DNA of 64,000 nucleotides from Acorus gramineus (Eukaryota; Streptophyta; Magnoliopsida; Acorales; Acoraceae): contig CM060849.1 of assembly GCA_030737835.1 (NCBI GenBank), forward strand, positions 19,700,074-19,764,073, written 5' to 3'. Numbering within the stretch: the stretch's first letter is position 1; each line of letters opens with the position of its first letter. Below the pieces are notes generated by a model that was not told the origin of the DNA, did not search any database, and saw only the letters and a program-made list of their open reading frames with translations. The position numbers and the translations under genes were made by a program. Shown here one piece after another: positions 11,620 through 25,340 of this stretch.

Positions 11620-14600
11620 ATGAGCAGCTCCCGTGAAGGATCCCCCGATTGGTTGCGTTCGTTCCAGGTTAATCATTTATTTTGCTCATGTTATATAAAG
11701 TTTCTATTGATCAATCGCTCGATCGATCTGTCGATCATCATCTCTGTGTATTGATTTCCAGACCCCGATCCGGCCAGTGGTGACTCTATCATCCGATTCC
11801 GATCCGGGTTCTCCGAGCAGTACCCCGGCCAATGTAGATCCCGATGAGCCCTACGGCCACCTGTCTCCAACTCAGACGCCGGAGCCGGTCCCTGTCCACG
11901 GCGACGACGATGACCCGGCCGTGATCAAGTCAACCAGAGCTGGGGTTCAAGAAGAAGATGAAATCATCGAAGAAGGTGAATTCGTGTTCATGCTTTCTGT
12001 TTTTTGTGGTACTTGTGTTCGATTGATCGAAATGCTGAACATTAGAATGTTTTGAGTCGTGAAGGGAATGGTTTTGATGTGGAAGCCGGCGCGGAAGAGG
12101 TTTTGGAGAAGCCGATCGAACCTCCACATGTAAGAAATTGTATGTTCACTGGTTAGGTGATTCTTGGATAGTGATTGTGCTCACTGATAATGGAAATGTT
12201 GGGTTTATGGTGTTCAGGTTTCCTCAAATTTGCCTCTCGTGTTCTCGGAGAAAGTCCAGCGTACAAAGGTAAGCTATTCACTGGTTGGTTTTTTCATTGC
12301 TCAATGTGGCGCACAAGATTTTTTTTTTTTTTTCTTAATTATGATGAACATGGTAAACCATCTAAATTAAACGGATATCTCGATCCTGAAGATATTAAAT
12401 GCACAGCTCGATGAACAGAAATTTATTAGGTATAGGAGGCATCCAATCTGAATTTGCGGAAAATTTTAGAGTACCCTATGATTTTTTTTTTTTGGAGGGT
12501 TATTTAAGAGATATACTGGAGAGGAAATGGGTGAATGAAAATTTGGACCTTCACTGGTTATTGTCTATTTAGTAGAGGACAGTTTGTTCTTTCAGGGACC
12601 AATTCAACAAGCCTTGGTAGCCTAGATAAAGTAAGACTGCTTGGCAAGATATAGAGATGTCTGGCTTATTTCAAACTTGCTTTTCTTTTAGTTCAAATTG
12701 AAGCAGTCTCCTAAATTTAGAATTTTAGGGGAAATAGAACAAGAGCTGCACTTGGCAAGATGGCCCTTTTTCTGGACATAAATTTTTTTGCAGAAGGATG
12801 TGTAGGTGGACCTGTATGTATCTGTGAATTGGATGTTGTGATGCAAACATTAGTAATCTGAAGTTGGGAATTATAATTGCAATGTCTGAAACACTTCAAG
12901 TGCTTAGTCGCGACAAAATGGGCCATTATAAATCCCTCTTCAGTACTTGTATTCGTTGAATTCAGATCTATACATCTTTTTAGTTATAGGCTTATGTTTT
13001 TAACTCCTACCGGTCAATGTATTCTTTGTGCAGGTACTTGTTGAATGTGACGGGGACTCCATAGATCTGAGTGGAGATGTAGGGTCCGTTGGGCGGGTTG
13101 TAATATCAAATGCCCCAACAGGGAACCATGACATGCTTTTGGATTTAAAAGGTATAATGTGTGATGGCCCTGTGTCCTCATTATTTCCTGCTCTGTCCTT
13201 TTTTTCTCTGGCATGAACGGAGAAACTTTTTTTTCCCATTTCCAATACATCAGTATTTGAAAACTTGTGATTATTTTGATACAATTCAACATGTACCTCG
13301 ATATATTAGTTTCCATTCAGTAGACGCTATATTGCTATAATTGATCAGACGACACCGCTTTCTTGAAATTTTCACAAATAATATAAATTTTGGTTTCTCA
13401 TTTTTCCTTCAACAGTGCTTATTATTTATTGATAGTTGACATTAGTTCTGGTTTCACTAATTCTCATGCTTTACTAGTTTATCAGTGTTTAAAAGATTAC
13501 ATGCATTTTTTAAATTCTGCTGTTTATCGGGGGACATTCTTTTCAATTTGAAAAATCACTCAAAGATTATTGGATTTTGTTATTTTAACTGAAATCCACA
13601 TGTCTATATGTGTCTTCATCTGTTGACTTTTAATATATTTGCAGGAACCATTTACAAGTCAACAATAGTTCCTTCTAGGACTTTCTGCGTTGTAAGTCAC
13701 TCCTTTCCTTGTCATCATACTTATACTGTTTAATCAGAGTACTGATTCAGATTTTTCTTCTTTCCCTTATAATGTTATAATGACTTGCCATATCGTAACT
13801 CAGTTCTCATTATGTGCAGGTTAGCTTCAATCAGACTGAAGCAAAGGTTTGTCCATCAAGTTTTTTATTTTGTTTTCCTTAGCAAAAGACACTCTAGTGA
13901 TATGAATTCGAATAAATCACACTGAGAATTTGTCTAGGCATATGAATTTGGATAAGTCAGTTAGATTTTTGATTCATTTGAATCCACTTTGGTTTGTCTT
14001 AATGATTTCCAAAGCTGCTAGCCTTGTAAATAAATTATGGAATGTTAACCAGATTAAGATTCTTCTTCCACTCAAGTTCTGAAGGACTGTGACTGCATTA
14101 TTGATGTATGATGTTGTGATTTACATTACAAATTCATACCTTCATAGTTGAACTGGTTGTCGTTGTTTGTGCATCAAAGCGTTATGAAACTCTGGTTAGG
14201 ACATTTGAAGGAATCATATAATGTGCAAAGGAAGTTGTAACACTGGATATTGTAAAATGTAAAATAAATTTCCTGATATGCTTGCCAGTAAATTTTCTCC
14301 CTACTTGGTTGTTTTATTATCTTTCTATCATTTAGTTCAAACTTATTTTCATGTTTAAAGCCAGGAATTTGATACATTCATATATCAATACAGCAAATGT
14401 GGTGTCCTATAAATCAAAGATTCTTGAGAGGGTTCAGTAGCTAAGTTCAACTGATGGAAAATACTTGCTAAGACATTCCAGGCCAGCTTCAGCTCCTGCT
14501 CAAGCTGAGCAGAATAACATATGGGGTCTCATTGTCTGTGGGGACAGAATTATGCCAAACCCGCCCTTAGGCCAGCATCAAATTTCCAAATTCCTTGTCC

Positions 14601-17134
14601 AAATTCATGTTAAGGAACCTGCTCTTTTCATTTAGATGTATTTATAATTTTATATTTTCCATGACTGTCCTGTTATCATCAGAAGAATGATTTATTTTAC
14701 TCTGATTATGCTATTTCTCATCTGTATGTCATTTTCATAGTTTGGGCTTTCTGCATCATATATTGGTGCAGATTGTTTATTTGTTACTATGCTATTTTGC
14801 AGTTTTTTGAATGTCCATACAGTTGATTAACGTGGTGCTGTTTGTCCAGATTGAAGCTATTATGAATGACTTTGTTCAGCTGAAACCACTTTCTAATGTG
14901 TTTGAGGCCGAGACAATGATTGAAGGTTGGATATTCTTAAAATTAGTATAATTGATTGCTGATTTCATTCACTAATCAATTTAATGTTTGGTATTGCATA
15001 GCTTGCTCATAAAAATCTACCTGAGATGTACTTTTTCTTTGTGTCTGAATGATAAAAGGCGGACATCCAAATCCATTCAACTAATACGTGTAGTGTAGAA
15101 ATGTTTTGTGTTGAAAATGATGAATATCCCCTCTAATGTAAGGGATGTGTTCCCTTCCTTTTTGTCTACTTTCCAATCATTAATATTGAGCTCATTTCTT
15201 TCTATGTAGGGACTCTTGATGGTTTTTCATTTGATTCGGAAGATGAGGGTGAGAAGATGCCAAAAGCATCTGTTCACCAAAGCAATCAGAACAATGAAAA
15301 TGAAATTCCTACTGATTTGAAGACCAAAGGAAGAGCTCGAAAAACTCTGGTATGTTGTGATCCCTATCTTATAATTCGTTTGACGTTTATTCCCCTGTTC
15401 ACTTGGTATATCCCCATTCACTCACATGCTTTCGTTTAAATTCATGAACGGGGATGATTTATGGTTGATAAAATGACCCCAAGTTAGAATTAACAATATA
15501 TGCTCATGTGTAAAAATGCATGTAATGAAATCGGCATCTAACATTTCAACTTATTGCATTTTTTTATATGGAAATGGTAGGCGATCACCTTTGTGTTAAT
15601 AAAAGGCCAAAGCTCAAAGAGAAATTACAAACAATGATAAAAGAAAACAAAGATCCCCAAAATAAAAGGAGACATGAGGAGATTAGAACCAAAATTAGTG
15701 CAACAATGGTAGAAGAGAGCTCTACACATGAAACACTAAGACGTGCTACCCACTCTCCTCCCTTCCGAAAGAGAGGCCACGAGATCACCACCTCTCCCAT
15801 TAACACCCTCACCGACTGTGCCCCCCTACACAAAATCTTCCCCAATCCTAAATGAAACTAATCATTGTCTCCCAAATGTCAGCCACACCGCCCACAATAC
15901 CGCCGAGATATGGCATTGTGAGATCTTAGCTCGCAAGGACCGATCTCCGGCCATCCTCAACCTCCTGCCCGCCTTCCACATCCCCTCCATGTCAACAAAG
16001 CTAACCCCCAAACCCGAGCCAAGCTCAGCCATCTCCACACCTGCCGGACCATGGGACACCCCACAAAAAGGCGGTCCACCGTCTCCGTCTCCATCTCCAT
16101 CTCCAATCCACACAATGCACACGTCGTGTCAATCGCCGGAGCATACCGAGCAATACACGACTTGGTGAGAACCTTGCGCGAGTAAACCATCCACATAAAC
16201 CATTCAATTTATTGCATGGCACTATGCAAGAGATATATCTAGAAGTATTACATCCGCCTTTGGTGCATATTGTGGTTGGCTCTAATGGAACTCAAGTCAA
16301 CTACATTTATTTTATTTTTTTATTGGTAGTCAACTACATGTTGCGAGTCCAAATTAGCTTGTTGATATAAAACAACCTTTCTTTCAGATTCTATCAGCTT
16401 AAGGTGTAGAACAAGTGTTACTTAACAAAGAGGGTGGATATTATCTCCAAATGTTGATTCTCAAAATTTTATATGCAAATAGCTCATTCCATTTTAACTT
16501 GTTTTACATGATAATAATGAAAATTGCCTTTTTCTATCCTGCTAAATATGTAGAATAGATGATGATGTGTTACAAAAAGGAAGGTGGAACTCATCTCTAA
16601 ATGTTAGTCCCTAAAATCTCCCATGCATTGTTTTTTTTCCTTTCAACTATGATAGGTCCCTGTTAAGAGCAACTTATTGAAGAAGCATTTTAATTGGATT
16701 TTTGAAGCCAGTGAAATGATCACATGGTAGACACCCAATTTCCCTTTTCCAGGGCACTCAAATATTATATTGTTTAATTTATGAAGTTGGGAACCTTGAT
16801 CAGCCAATTTATCTTGTAAAGTGGTTGTCTTTAACTATATGATTGATTTGATTGTCCACACTGTTGTGAGCCTAATCCTATATTTCAGAGTGATTTACTA
16901 GTATTCGCTGTTTATTATATAGTATTAAGTCAATATTAAATCAAGACCATCTTCTTAAGTGACGCACGCATCTCCACATAGACCCTGCCATATAAATTCA
17001 CTACCACGTGCAGTGCTTGATGCGAGTTTTAAATGCAGGGTGTAACAAAGAAGAAGGGCAAACCTGCTGCAAAACCACCTAAGAAGACAGCAAGGAAACC
17101 CCCACAAAAGAAACTTAAAAGTGGGAAGAAGTGA
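11620..17134 (+). CDS. BIN4: BIN4-like DNA-binding component of the plant topoisomerase VI complex, ten exons
   Basis: Exons: 11620-11667, 11762-11975, about 12065-12129, 12218-12268, 13034-13151, 13645-13691, 13820-13846, 14850-14925, 15210-15349, 17039-17134, giving about 293 aa. BIN4 (also called MID) partners topoisomerase VI in the nucleus and is needed for endoreduplication and cell expansion. Features that recall the family: the start MSSSREGSPDWLRSFQ, an acidic Ser/Pro-rich N-terminal region, the conserved core VLVECDGDSIDLSGDVGSVG to LLDLKGTIYKSTIVPSRTFC, EAIMNDFVQLKPLSNVFEAE, then EGTLDGFSFDSEDEGE, and a Lys-rich tail (KKKGKPAAKPPKKTARKP) suited to DNA binding. The start of exon 3 is uncertain: 12065 keeps frame with the good donor at 11976, while an acceptor at 12046 would need another donor. 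The product is shorter than the roughly 450-aa Arabidopsis protein as I remember it, so an extra exon could be missed. Confidence 0.85.
15560..16202 (-). mobile_element. 5'-truncated L1-type LINE in intron 9 of BIN4
   Basis: On the minus strand the insert reads through a reverse-transcriptase zinc-binding (zf-RVT) type segment: KSCIARYAPAIDTTCALCG, then VDRLFVGCPMVRQVWRWL, then ISAVLWAVWLT. This is the usual C-terminal end of plant L1 ORF2. The family's VDHLF histidine is Arg here. The 3' end has a plant-LINE-like GAGCTTTGGCCTTTTATTAA segment and a short A-run (T-run on the + strand at 15560). The insert is flanked by TTCAACTTATTGCAT (15545-15559) and TTCAATTTATTGCAT (16203-16217), a 15-bp target duplication with one mismatch. 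Only the last ~640 bp of the element are present, so it is dead. Confidence 0.85.
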
Positions 17135-19047
17135 TTACAATGTATGTCAATTCTTCGATTCTATTATTGTTTTATTAAACTTCAGTTATAAAAAAAATGT
17201 TAGAGATTTGTTATTTGTTAACTACAGTAGCATCTAGTGATCACAGCCAAAAGAAATGTGAGATTAATAGGAGATGAAGGAGCTGGTTTAGAGGGGAGGA
17301 CAAGGGAAGACAGATTTGTCCATGAAGCCAATAAGACATATTATTTGATAATAAGCTAAATTTGACTGGTACAAGTATGTGTCACTCACTCTTGTTGGTC
17401 ATCTATTGGTTCTTGGCCCCCTCATGCACCATTTATTCCAATGCATGGACCCACCAATACCATTCCATGCGTGCATTGACTATGCCAACCCATTTGATTA
17501 GAACATCCATTGTTACAATATTTTTAAAACAACCCAATTTTTCCAAATTTATATATATTCAAAATACGAATATACGATGTTCTCTGGTGACCACATACAT
17601 GATCAAATCTCTTATCTCTGATTGGGTGGGTGTGCATTGAAATCCTTTTGGGTTGTTGTCTTTTCTTTGTCAAGGTGTTTTTATTTCATTTTATTTTTTA
17701 AAAAATATTTTCATTTCTGTCTGGTCTGTTACATGGCCAAGGATGGTCAGTCTCATGCTTTGTCTCCATGCAGTATATATGTACCTCTTTATAATGGCCA
17801 ACTCGACATGTATTTATTGAAATTTATGAGGTTCCAGACATAGCTGGACAGAGGTGATTTAAATAGGTGGATATTATTCAATGGCCCTCACGAGTTTAAA
17901 GTGATTTAAACCGCACACAGTGGGTCCTAAATTATAAAACCAGATAGAACTATCTATCATTCATAATATAATCTATGGTGATGGGAATGGTTATCTGTTG
18001 GAAGACGTGGAAACTCCACATATGATAGATATTGTGCAGGTGGAGAAGATTAAAATGTCAGAATTGAATACATCACTATATATATGTCATTATTTTCTTT
18101 CCATGTCAACAAAACGACTTATGATATTTATATTATGTGACCATTTTTTTCTGCATCGTTGCAATTTATGAATGACTGTTAAATGAACGGCCAGTAGAAG
18201 GTGTGATTGATTACCATAATCATATAATCTATTGGTTTTAGTGGGAGCATATGCTAATGTTTTCCACCCTGTCACTCTGGGGAAAGAAAAAAATATTGCC
18301 CACCCATGATAAAATGGTGTGTGTAAAAAGAATGAAATGGCATAATGAGTGACTATGAAACTGGTAGGTAAATAAAAACAAGGACAAAACACTCTTCAGG
18401 TACATATGTGAAGACAAGATTAAGCATGTAATCCGTGCTTAATATAATTATTAAAAAAATATATCAATAGATCAAACACTAACCGACCCACCGACGATGG
18501 ATGGTGGAGCCTACGACATGGAATCTCAACCTAAGGATATTAATGGTGATGTGGACTAACACCCAAATCCAAATTAGAGGTTATTCAATGGACATATAAA
18601 TTTATTTTATTTATTTATTTTGATGTTATGGTTGTCTTGGTCAGGTGAGTTGGTGGAGCTGATGTGTTGATGTTTTTTTTTTTTTTTTTTGGAATAGCTG
18701 ATGTGTTGATGTTGATGTTGATGTTATAGACAGGAAAAAAGCCACTAATTGGACCCCAATTATTATTGTTTTTTTTTTAAGTCAGTCTCATCCCTGTTTT
18801 AATACTTTTTATATGCAGTCTGTATTTTTCTTATTATATATATATATATATATAATTTTATAAAATATAAAATATAAAATTCGATGTATTATATGGATTC
18901 ATTTATAGAATGTGTAAAAAAATATTAATTTTTAATAAGACATTTTATTAACATGAGTATACGGTGTTATTGAAACACAAGAGGATAAATTATGACTAAA
19001 AAAAAAATTGGATGTAACATATTTTTATTGTAACATATCTTTATTGG
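17135..19047. other. Intergenic region downstream of BIN4, no gene recognised
   Basis: This starts with the BIN4 3' UTR. The rest is AT-rich with short meaningless frames. A GTTGATGTT-type microsatellite region sits at about 18655-18726, interrupted by a T-run, and a (TA)n run at about 18836-18854. No structural RNA, domain or clear transposon ends were seen. Confidence 0.5.
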
Positions 19048-19399
19048 GTTTTTTTATTTTATCTCTTTAAATTATATGATTTAGAGATCAATTCTTTATT
19101 TTTTCATATTATAGTTTAAATCTCTATATTTAAAAAATATGTTCTTTTTTTATTTTTCACAGAGAATTAATAAAAAATTAAACAATTTATTTATAGATCC
19201 CGATTTAAAAGATATGTTCTTTTTTTATTTTTCACAGGAATTAATAAAAAATTAAATAATTTATTTATAGATCCCTCGTAAGGATTAATAAATAATATAT
19301 CTTTTAATTTAAAGATTCAAACTCCAACTATAATATAAAGAGTTTGAATGATTGATCATTAAATTATGTACTTTACGGGGGATTAAAAAATAAAATCCC
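19048..19399. mobile_element. Diverged foldback element, possible relative of the 11011-11300 type
   Basis: The left arm starts GGGTTTTTTTATTTTATCTC, then continues ATGATTTAGAGATCAATTCT and TTCATATTATAGTTTAAATC. The reverse complement of the right arm starts GGGATTTTATTTTTTAATCC and passes through AATGATCAATCATTC and TATATTATAGTTGGAGTTTG, so the arms pair imperfectly over about 80 bp. The middle holds a direct duplication of about 65 bp (about 19137-19200 and 19214-19274; shared ATATGTTCTTTTTTTATTTT and AATTTATTTATAGATCCC). Confidence 0.5.
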
Positions 19400-21386
19400 A
19401 TTTTTTTTTTTAAAGCAGTTGTTCATCTTGCCAAAAGAATGGAATCTTTCTCGATCAGCTTATTTTGGTTACCGGTCACCGAGTTCTATCTTTACACGTG
19501 TATCTGACCTATCACCGTCCTACATGTGGGGCTTGTCTTTCAAATAAAAAAATGTTTTTTTTACAAGGTGACGCCATGTAAATCAATATAAAATTTGATT
19601 TACATGTTTGAAAGTTAATATTCTGAAACCCAATAAACCCAATTCTAAGACCACCCGACTTCTGGACATGAGAAGCTCAACTCAAACTTAACTCGTCAGG
19701 GGTTTTGTTCATATTTGATTTGAGTTCAGATTTAATTTTAAAATATTTTATTTTAAATAATTAAAATTTTACGATAGTTAATTCTTCGCATAAAAAAAAT
19801 AAAAAATGAAAATGATGAACAATTTTATTTAAAGAATAAAGACATGAAACTATAGAAGTGAAAGATTTTAGATAAAAATAAATTGTACAATTCAAATTTT
19901 ATCATACACATTAAAAAATTATAATTTTACTTATAACATTTTATTTAGATATGGAAATTTCGGGTTTGTGTTGGTTCGGATTACTCGAACCCTCAACCCA
20001 AACTTAACCCAAATTATGTTTGGGTTGTTTGAGTTCGCACTACGGTTGAACTCAAATATTAAAACCCCAACCCAAATCTGTCCAATTTTTTGGTTTGATC
20101 GGGTTGGGTCAGATTCAACCAATCCAGGTTGTACCCCTAATATAAATATAAAACTCTCATTTTTTAACAATTTTTTAATGGATGCAGATGCAACTCAATC
20201 TGTTTTATAACATGCGATTCAGAGATTACGAATCAAGCTTTGATTAGTTGATTAACATTTAGTACTTCCCATTTTCATGAAGGAGATCATGGTATCAAAC
20301 CTCAGAGAGCACCTATTTCCAACAACAACAAAAGAAAAAAAAAAAACAGTTCAGAGGTGACCCCAATCGTTGCTTTAGATCATCTCCAGCTCTTACGATA
20401 GAGTTGAAAAAAAAAGAGCAGTTGAAAATTTGGATAAAATGTGTGAGTTTCCCTTGATTTATGTAAAATTTTGAATGAAAGCTTAATATGACATGTTTAT
20501 GGGTAAATGATTAGAGAGATTTTTGGATGACTTTTACTCAAATTTAAATTTGATATATGATTGGCTCTTAATGGAATATATTATCTTGTATAATAAATAC
20601 TGCACTAATACATCGTATGAAAAATTAAAGTTTTTCATTTTTTTTAATATAACAATTTATCTTTTAATCGTTACATTTTTTTAATGTAATGATTCATTTA
20701 TTATTATAATATATATTTTATTAGATAAATATATAATAAAATTAAAATGGTTGGGGCTATAGGTGAACTACACACGGAATTGGATGTTTCATTTTTTTTA
20801 ATCTAAGGTTTGTTTATTTTCCTTAACATAACAGAGTAGGGCATCCTGGGAAAGATTATAAAATGTATATAAACATTGCCTTTATAATTTGTTTCATTTG
20901 ATATTTCATAAAAATATAAAATGTATTATTTTTTGTGGGGCTTAAGTGAAAACCCAATAAATTAAATTTATGTGGCTGGCGTTACCCCACGTAGCACTAG
21001 AGTGCTCCTGAATTGTTACATTATGTATATGTTGAGTGATAATTCTAACTTTCTCTGTTCTAGAAGCTATTCTCTTCATTATTTATATTTCCTCATGAGT
21101 TGTTTGTTTTTTAGTTTTATTTTATTTGTTAGTTTGTTGGGTTCTAACTGAAAGTTTTCATACCATACCATCTGCTGATTAAATCTAGAGTTTGTATCTT
21201 TTTATACAGAAATTCTTCACAGTGGAGCCCATATGAAGTAGTGTCAACATTAATCCGCTCATTTATTCTATGCGTACATATATCACTTATTTAAATGATC
21301 CAGTCACGCGTCACGATGTAATTTGTAAAATAGGTTTATAAGGTTTTTTTTTAAAATGTTAAGTGCAATCCATTTCTTTGTCTTAA
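19400..21386. other. Gene-free AT-rich region
   Basis: No coding sequence was recognised. A stretch near 19960-20135 is rich in GGGTT/AACCC words on both strands and ends GGTTGTACCCCTAA, which resembles the right end of a plant hAT-type nonautonomous element. No matching left end was found. The sequence around 20374-20420 (CATCTCCAGCTCTTACG) looks like a decayed MITE end. Confidence 0.4.
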
Positions 21387-21389
21387 TTA

Positions 21390-22021
21390 GAACAACTCCA
21401 ATCACACTACATATCTTCAAATTTGAAGGGTGGTTTGTTTCAACCACACTTCATATCCATCTCCAAATTTGAAGATTTGAATTTGATCCTCCAAATTTGG
21501 AGACCACCTCCACATTTGAGGTCATCTCCAAATCAATTTTTTTACCTTTTACTTTATACAGTAATTAATTCAGCCTAATGTATATTTAGATCTGCTAATT
21601 CATTTTTAATAAAAGTACTATAGTTGGAAAGATTTTATTGAGACCTTCAAACTGAGACTAATATTAAATTATTTTAGAATTGATTTTAAATAAATCCTCA
21701 TACGTTTGATTATTCAATAATTATTTTATTTATTTAATTTAAAAATTATTAATTTAAAATTAACTCCAAAACTATTTAATATTAGACTCATTTTAAATGT
21801 CTTAATGAGATTTTTTTTCAATGGCGTAATTTTTATATAAATGGATTAATAATAATAATATTTATGAATGAATTTTCATATAACATTATATAATTTTAAA
21901 AATGATAAGAAAAAATGGAGGGTGATAGTTAAAGTGCAACACTCTCTAAAAATGAATTTACTTCAAATATGGAGGGTCAACCTTAACCCTCAATATTTAG
22001 AAACTTGGGTTGGAGATGCTC
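21390..22021. mobile_element. Tourist/Harbinger-like MITE
   Basis: The left end is GAACAACTCCAATC. The reverse complement of the right end is GAGCATCTCCAACC, 11 of 14 matching and the common plant motif for this group. TTA flanks both sides (21387-21389 and 22022-22024), the target duplication expected for PIF/Harbinger elements. The left interior has several CTCCAAATTTGGAG-type palindromic pieces. No transposase is present. Confidence 0.5.
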
Positions 22022-25000
22022 TTAAAATCTGCACGTGTTTTTTTTTTTTTAAATAATAAATCTCATCTAATAAAATGTATATTTTTATAAAAATTGAAGT
22101 GTATACTATAACAAAATTGTATGGATTTATCTATAAAACAAATTAAATTTTTTTAATGAGATATATACGAGTTAATGTGAGTGTATGATAGAATATAATA
22201 TATCTTATTGGAATTGGAGTTGTAAAAAGATTATATAACAACTCTTCCTGTACTGAAATGTGAGAAAAGCATACACAGATACAGTAGTGATATAATAAAA
22301 CTAAAATTTTAGGTTTAAAAACACTAAAAAAAATAAAATAATATTAATTACCTATCAGAAAAAAATAAAATAAGATAAATGGATCTCATTAAAACGTGGG
22401 GGGCACGCCACCCAAAATAGCAGACAATAAGATGGTAACATCATCAATTCGATTAATTTGAAAGGTACCCTAGTGCGCAAAATACCAAACACATCATCTC
22501 TATTGAGAGGGTGTGGTGGATGGTGGAAGCTTAGAAAAAGCATGTGAGACACAATAAATTCAATGATTGATATCCACTTGGCACTAGTCCTATCTCCTAT
22601 GTATGTTTTAGTGGTTCAGAATAAGATCACTAGCTAGCACTACAAACATTGGAATAGTCTCACTCTATTTCTCTTTTTCTTTTCCAATGTATGAAATGAT
22701 AGGAGGGCTAGCTTTTTTCTTTTTTTTTTTGAAAAGCTTTGTGTCACATGAGGTATATGTTTGAATAAAAAATATATATTGTTTTATTTTTAATTGAAAG
22801 AGTTCATTTTTAATAAGTGTAAGAAAAAATTAATAAGATACATATATCATTTGATATTATATACGTTTCACTAGATTTTTTATTCTAGTAGTCATGGGGA
22901 CTGGTTTGTGATGTGCGGCTAGTAAGAGATGTTCTTGGACCATCACACTTGTTTGACACATTGTTGCATGTCTACCAGTTTACATGACTAGCATGGAGAG
23001 AATTGTCTTCACACTATATTACAATAATACATGCTCTTTTTTCAACATGCATGCTGTAGGTGCACAAAAATACACCTCCTATAATGCTATCATATGTTGT
23101 ATTATTTTTAATAAATTATATGATATTTAAAGTGATTAAACATATATTTGAAGATAAAATCAAAATCCTCAATTGATGGACGGGTCAATTTGGTCCATCA
23201 GATTTCTCTCCCCAAAACAAGGGATTGCCTTATTATTACAATATTCCAATTAAAAAAAATAAAAAACATAATAATAATAATAATAAAAACTTATCCTACT
23301 TTTACTTATCCCAATACTTACGTAGTTACGTGGATAAGTAAGTATTATTTTTTACGGCATTAAATAGGGTCCTCTTCTCTTCTGCATTCAATGCTGGCTG
23401 CCGCAGTTCTATTATGTCTGCATGTTTATCCTTTATTATTTCATAGCCACGTCACACGTATATCTAGATTATTACTTGCACGATTTCACGTGTCTATTTC
23501 ATCCAATAACACCGCGCCACGTCATCATGCGGCCACGGTATCGTAACGTCAGATGGATTGACATTTTAATGTACTTTTCAAGGATTCATTTCAATTAAAC
23601 AAAACAAATCTTCAAATATATGTATCCTGACGTTGCATTGTTTGGTTTTTATTTGTCCTTGTTACGTGTATTTTTTTTTTTTAAATCATGATAAATTGAC
23701 CAGATCTTGTATATATATATATATATATTACCATCTATTTTTAAAAAATACGAAAATTGCATTTCATTTTCTGGTGAAAATATATCATTTTTTATAGTTA
23801 ATATACATTTATAAAAATTTAAATGATATAAAAATTAAAGAGTGTTTTTAATCCTTTTCAGTTATTTTTTCTTTATGAACGAAAATGACTACTCAAATAG
23901 ATGATCCAAAATGAAAGTGGATGGGTGCATCTTAAATAGTTTTACATGGTTTAAATACTTTGGCATAGCTAAATGATTTAATAATTATATAGCAAAACCT
24001 AAATGAATAGTCATTTTGTATATCACCTATTTGAGAATACAAGTAGAGTGATATTATTAAAGTGATATTTTGTATTTTCTAAATTTTGTCTTGCAACAGA
24101 TTGAAAATGTTCCAGAAAAAAAAAAGAAAATAATTTGAGTATACCAAATATACTTGATTCAGTTCAACGGTCAAGAATTAATGAGAGATTGATTGTCTTG
24201 CACGGTAAGACCGTTTGATATAAAATTTAAATATATAAAGGACCGTTTCAAAGGCTGTGATTACGTCGGTTGTTTCGGAGAGCAAACGTACCTCCATTTG
24301 GATATTCGGCGAATATTATTAATCGAATCTCAACTCAAAATCCGATTATATAGTTGGATTTTTTTTTACTGCTTACATATTACATGTCACATTTATTACG
24401 ATATTATTATTTCATCAATTTAAAGTATACCCGTTTTGAATGAAAGTCGTATTATTGACTTTTTTTTTTTTTTATCAATGGCCACCCCTGTCAAATCATC
24501 CTCTAACATTACATAGTGTATTCCCGGAATATCCCCAACTTATAAAATCATATAAAATATTTATCTAAAATCCTATTCATGATCCTTCTCAAAAATATAT
24601 TTTAATTTAGTGAAAAAATAATATTAAGAACCGTCTACCATGCAGAGACAGAAACATATGTCCTTAATTTTTTAAAATGTTTTATTAAAATATGTATTTT
24701 TTTATAAATAAAATAAACAATACATTCAATTTTTTTTTGTAAAAAAGGCTCACATGTTTTCTCATGGTCTAATTGCAATCAATTAATGTGGTAATGGATA
24801 TGTGAGCAGAATGATTATTATCAAAATAATTAAAAATTAAATATTATGACTCTTTGAAGACAGCTCATCTCCTCAGCAAGTATTTTATTTTAAAAATACA
24901 ACAAAATAAAAGGGTGCCTCTATATGAAGAAAAACAAACTTCCAAATTCTCTTATGCTCTCTTCCACATTTTTTCCCCTCTAAAAAACAAAAAGGAAAAA

Positions 25001-25340
25001 CAAAACCTATCTTTCCACAACATATTATATCACAATTTTTTTATATAATATATATTGTTATTCCCAAAATACACCCCACAATTACTATTGTTTTCCTCTT
25101 CCCATTATAACCCAGATATAATTTGCCCCCAAATTCTTCCCCAACCTTCCCAAACAGCCCCCAAAATTTCATCCCTCCAGGTCCACTTAAAAACTTCTCC
25201 CTATTTGTGTTTTTCCTCTCTCCAACCTTTCCATTCTCCATTTTTATTCCTTCCATGAAATTTTGACATTGCCTTCCCAAAATCTCCCCATAAATCCGCT
25301 CCTCTTCGTCTGGGTCTCCCTGAAAATCGCTGCAGTACCC
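22022..25340. other. Gene-free AT-rich region and upstream region of the TBC gene
   Basis: Nothing coding is recognised from 22022 to about 24950. The segment at about 22745-22880 is a diverged copy of the repeat at 4825-4960. (TA)n occurs at about 23709-23729. From about 24950 to 25340 the strand is strongly pyrimidine-rich (CCTTCC, CTTCCC), typical of a plant 5' leader and core promoter for the TBC gene. Confidence 0.45.

Noticed and set aside
19931-20210. Opposing frames rich in Asn and Pro from GGGTT/AACCC words
   Set aside because: Both strands are open because of low-complexity repeats; no family likeness, probably a transposon remnant.
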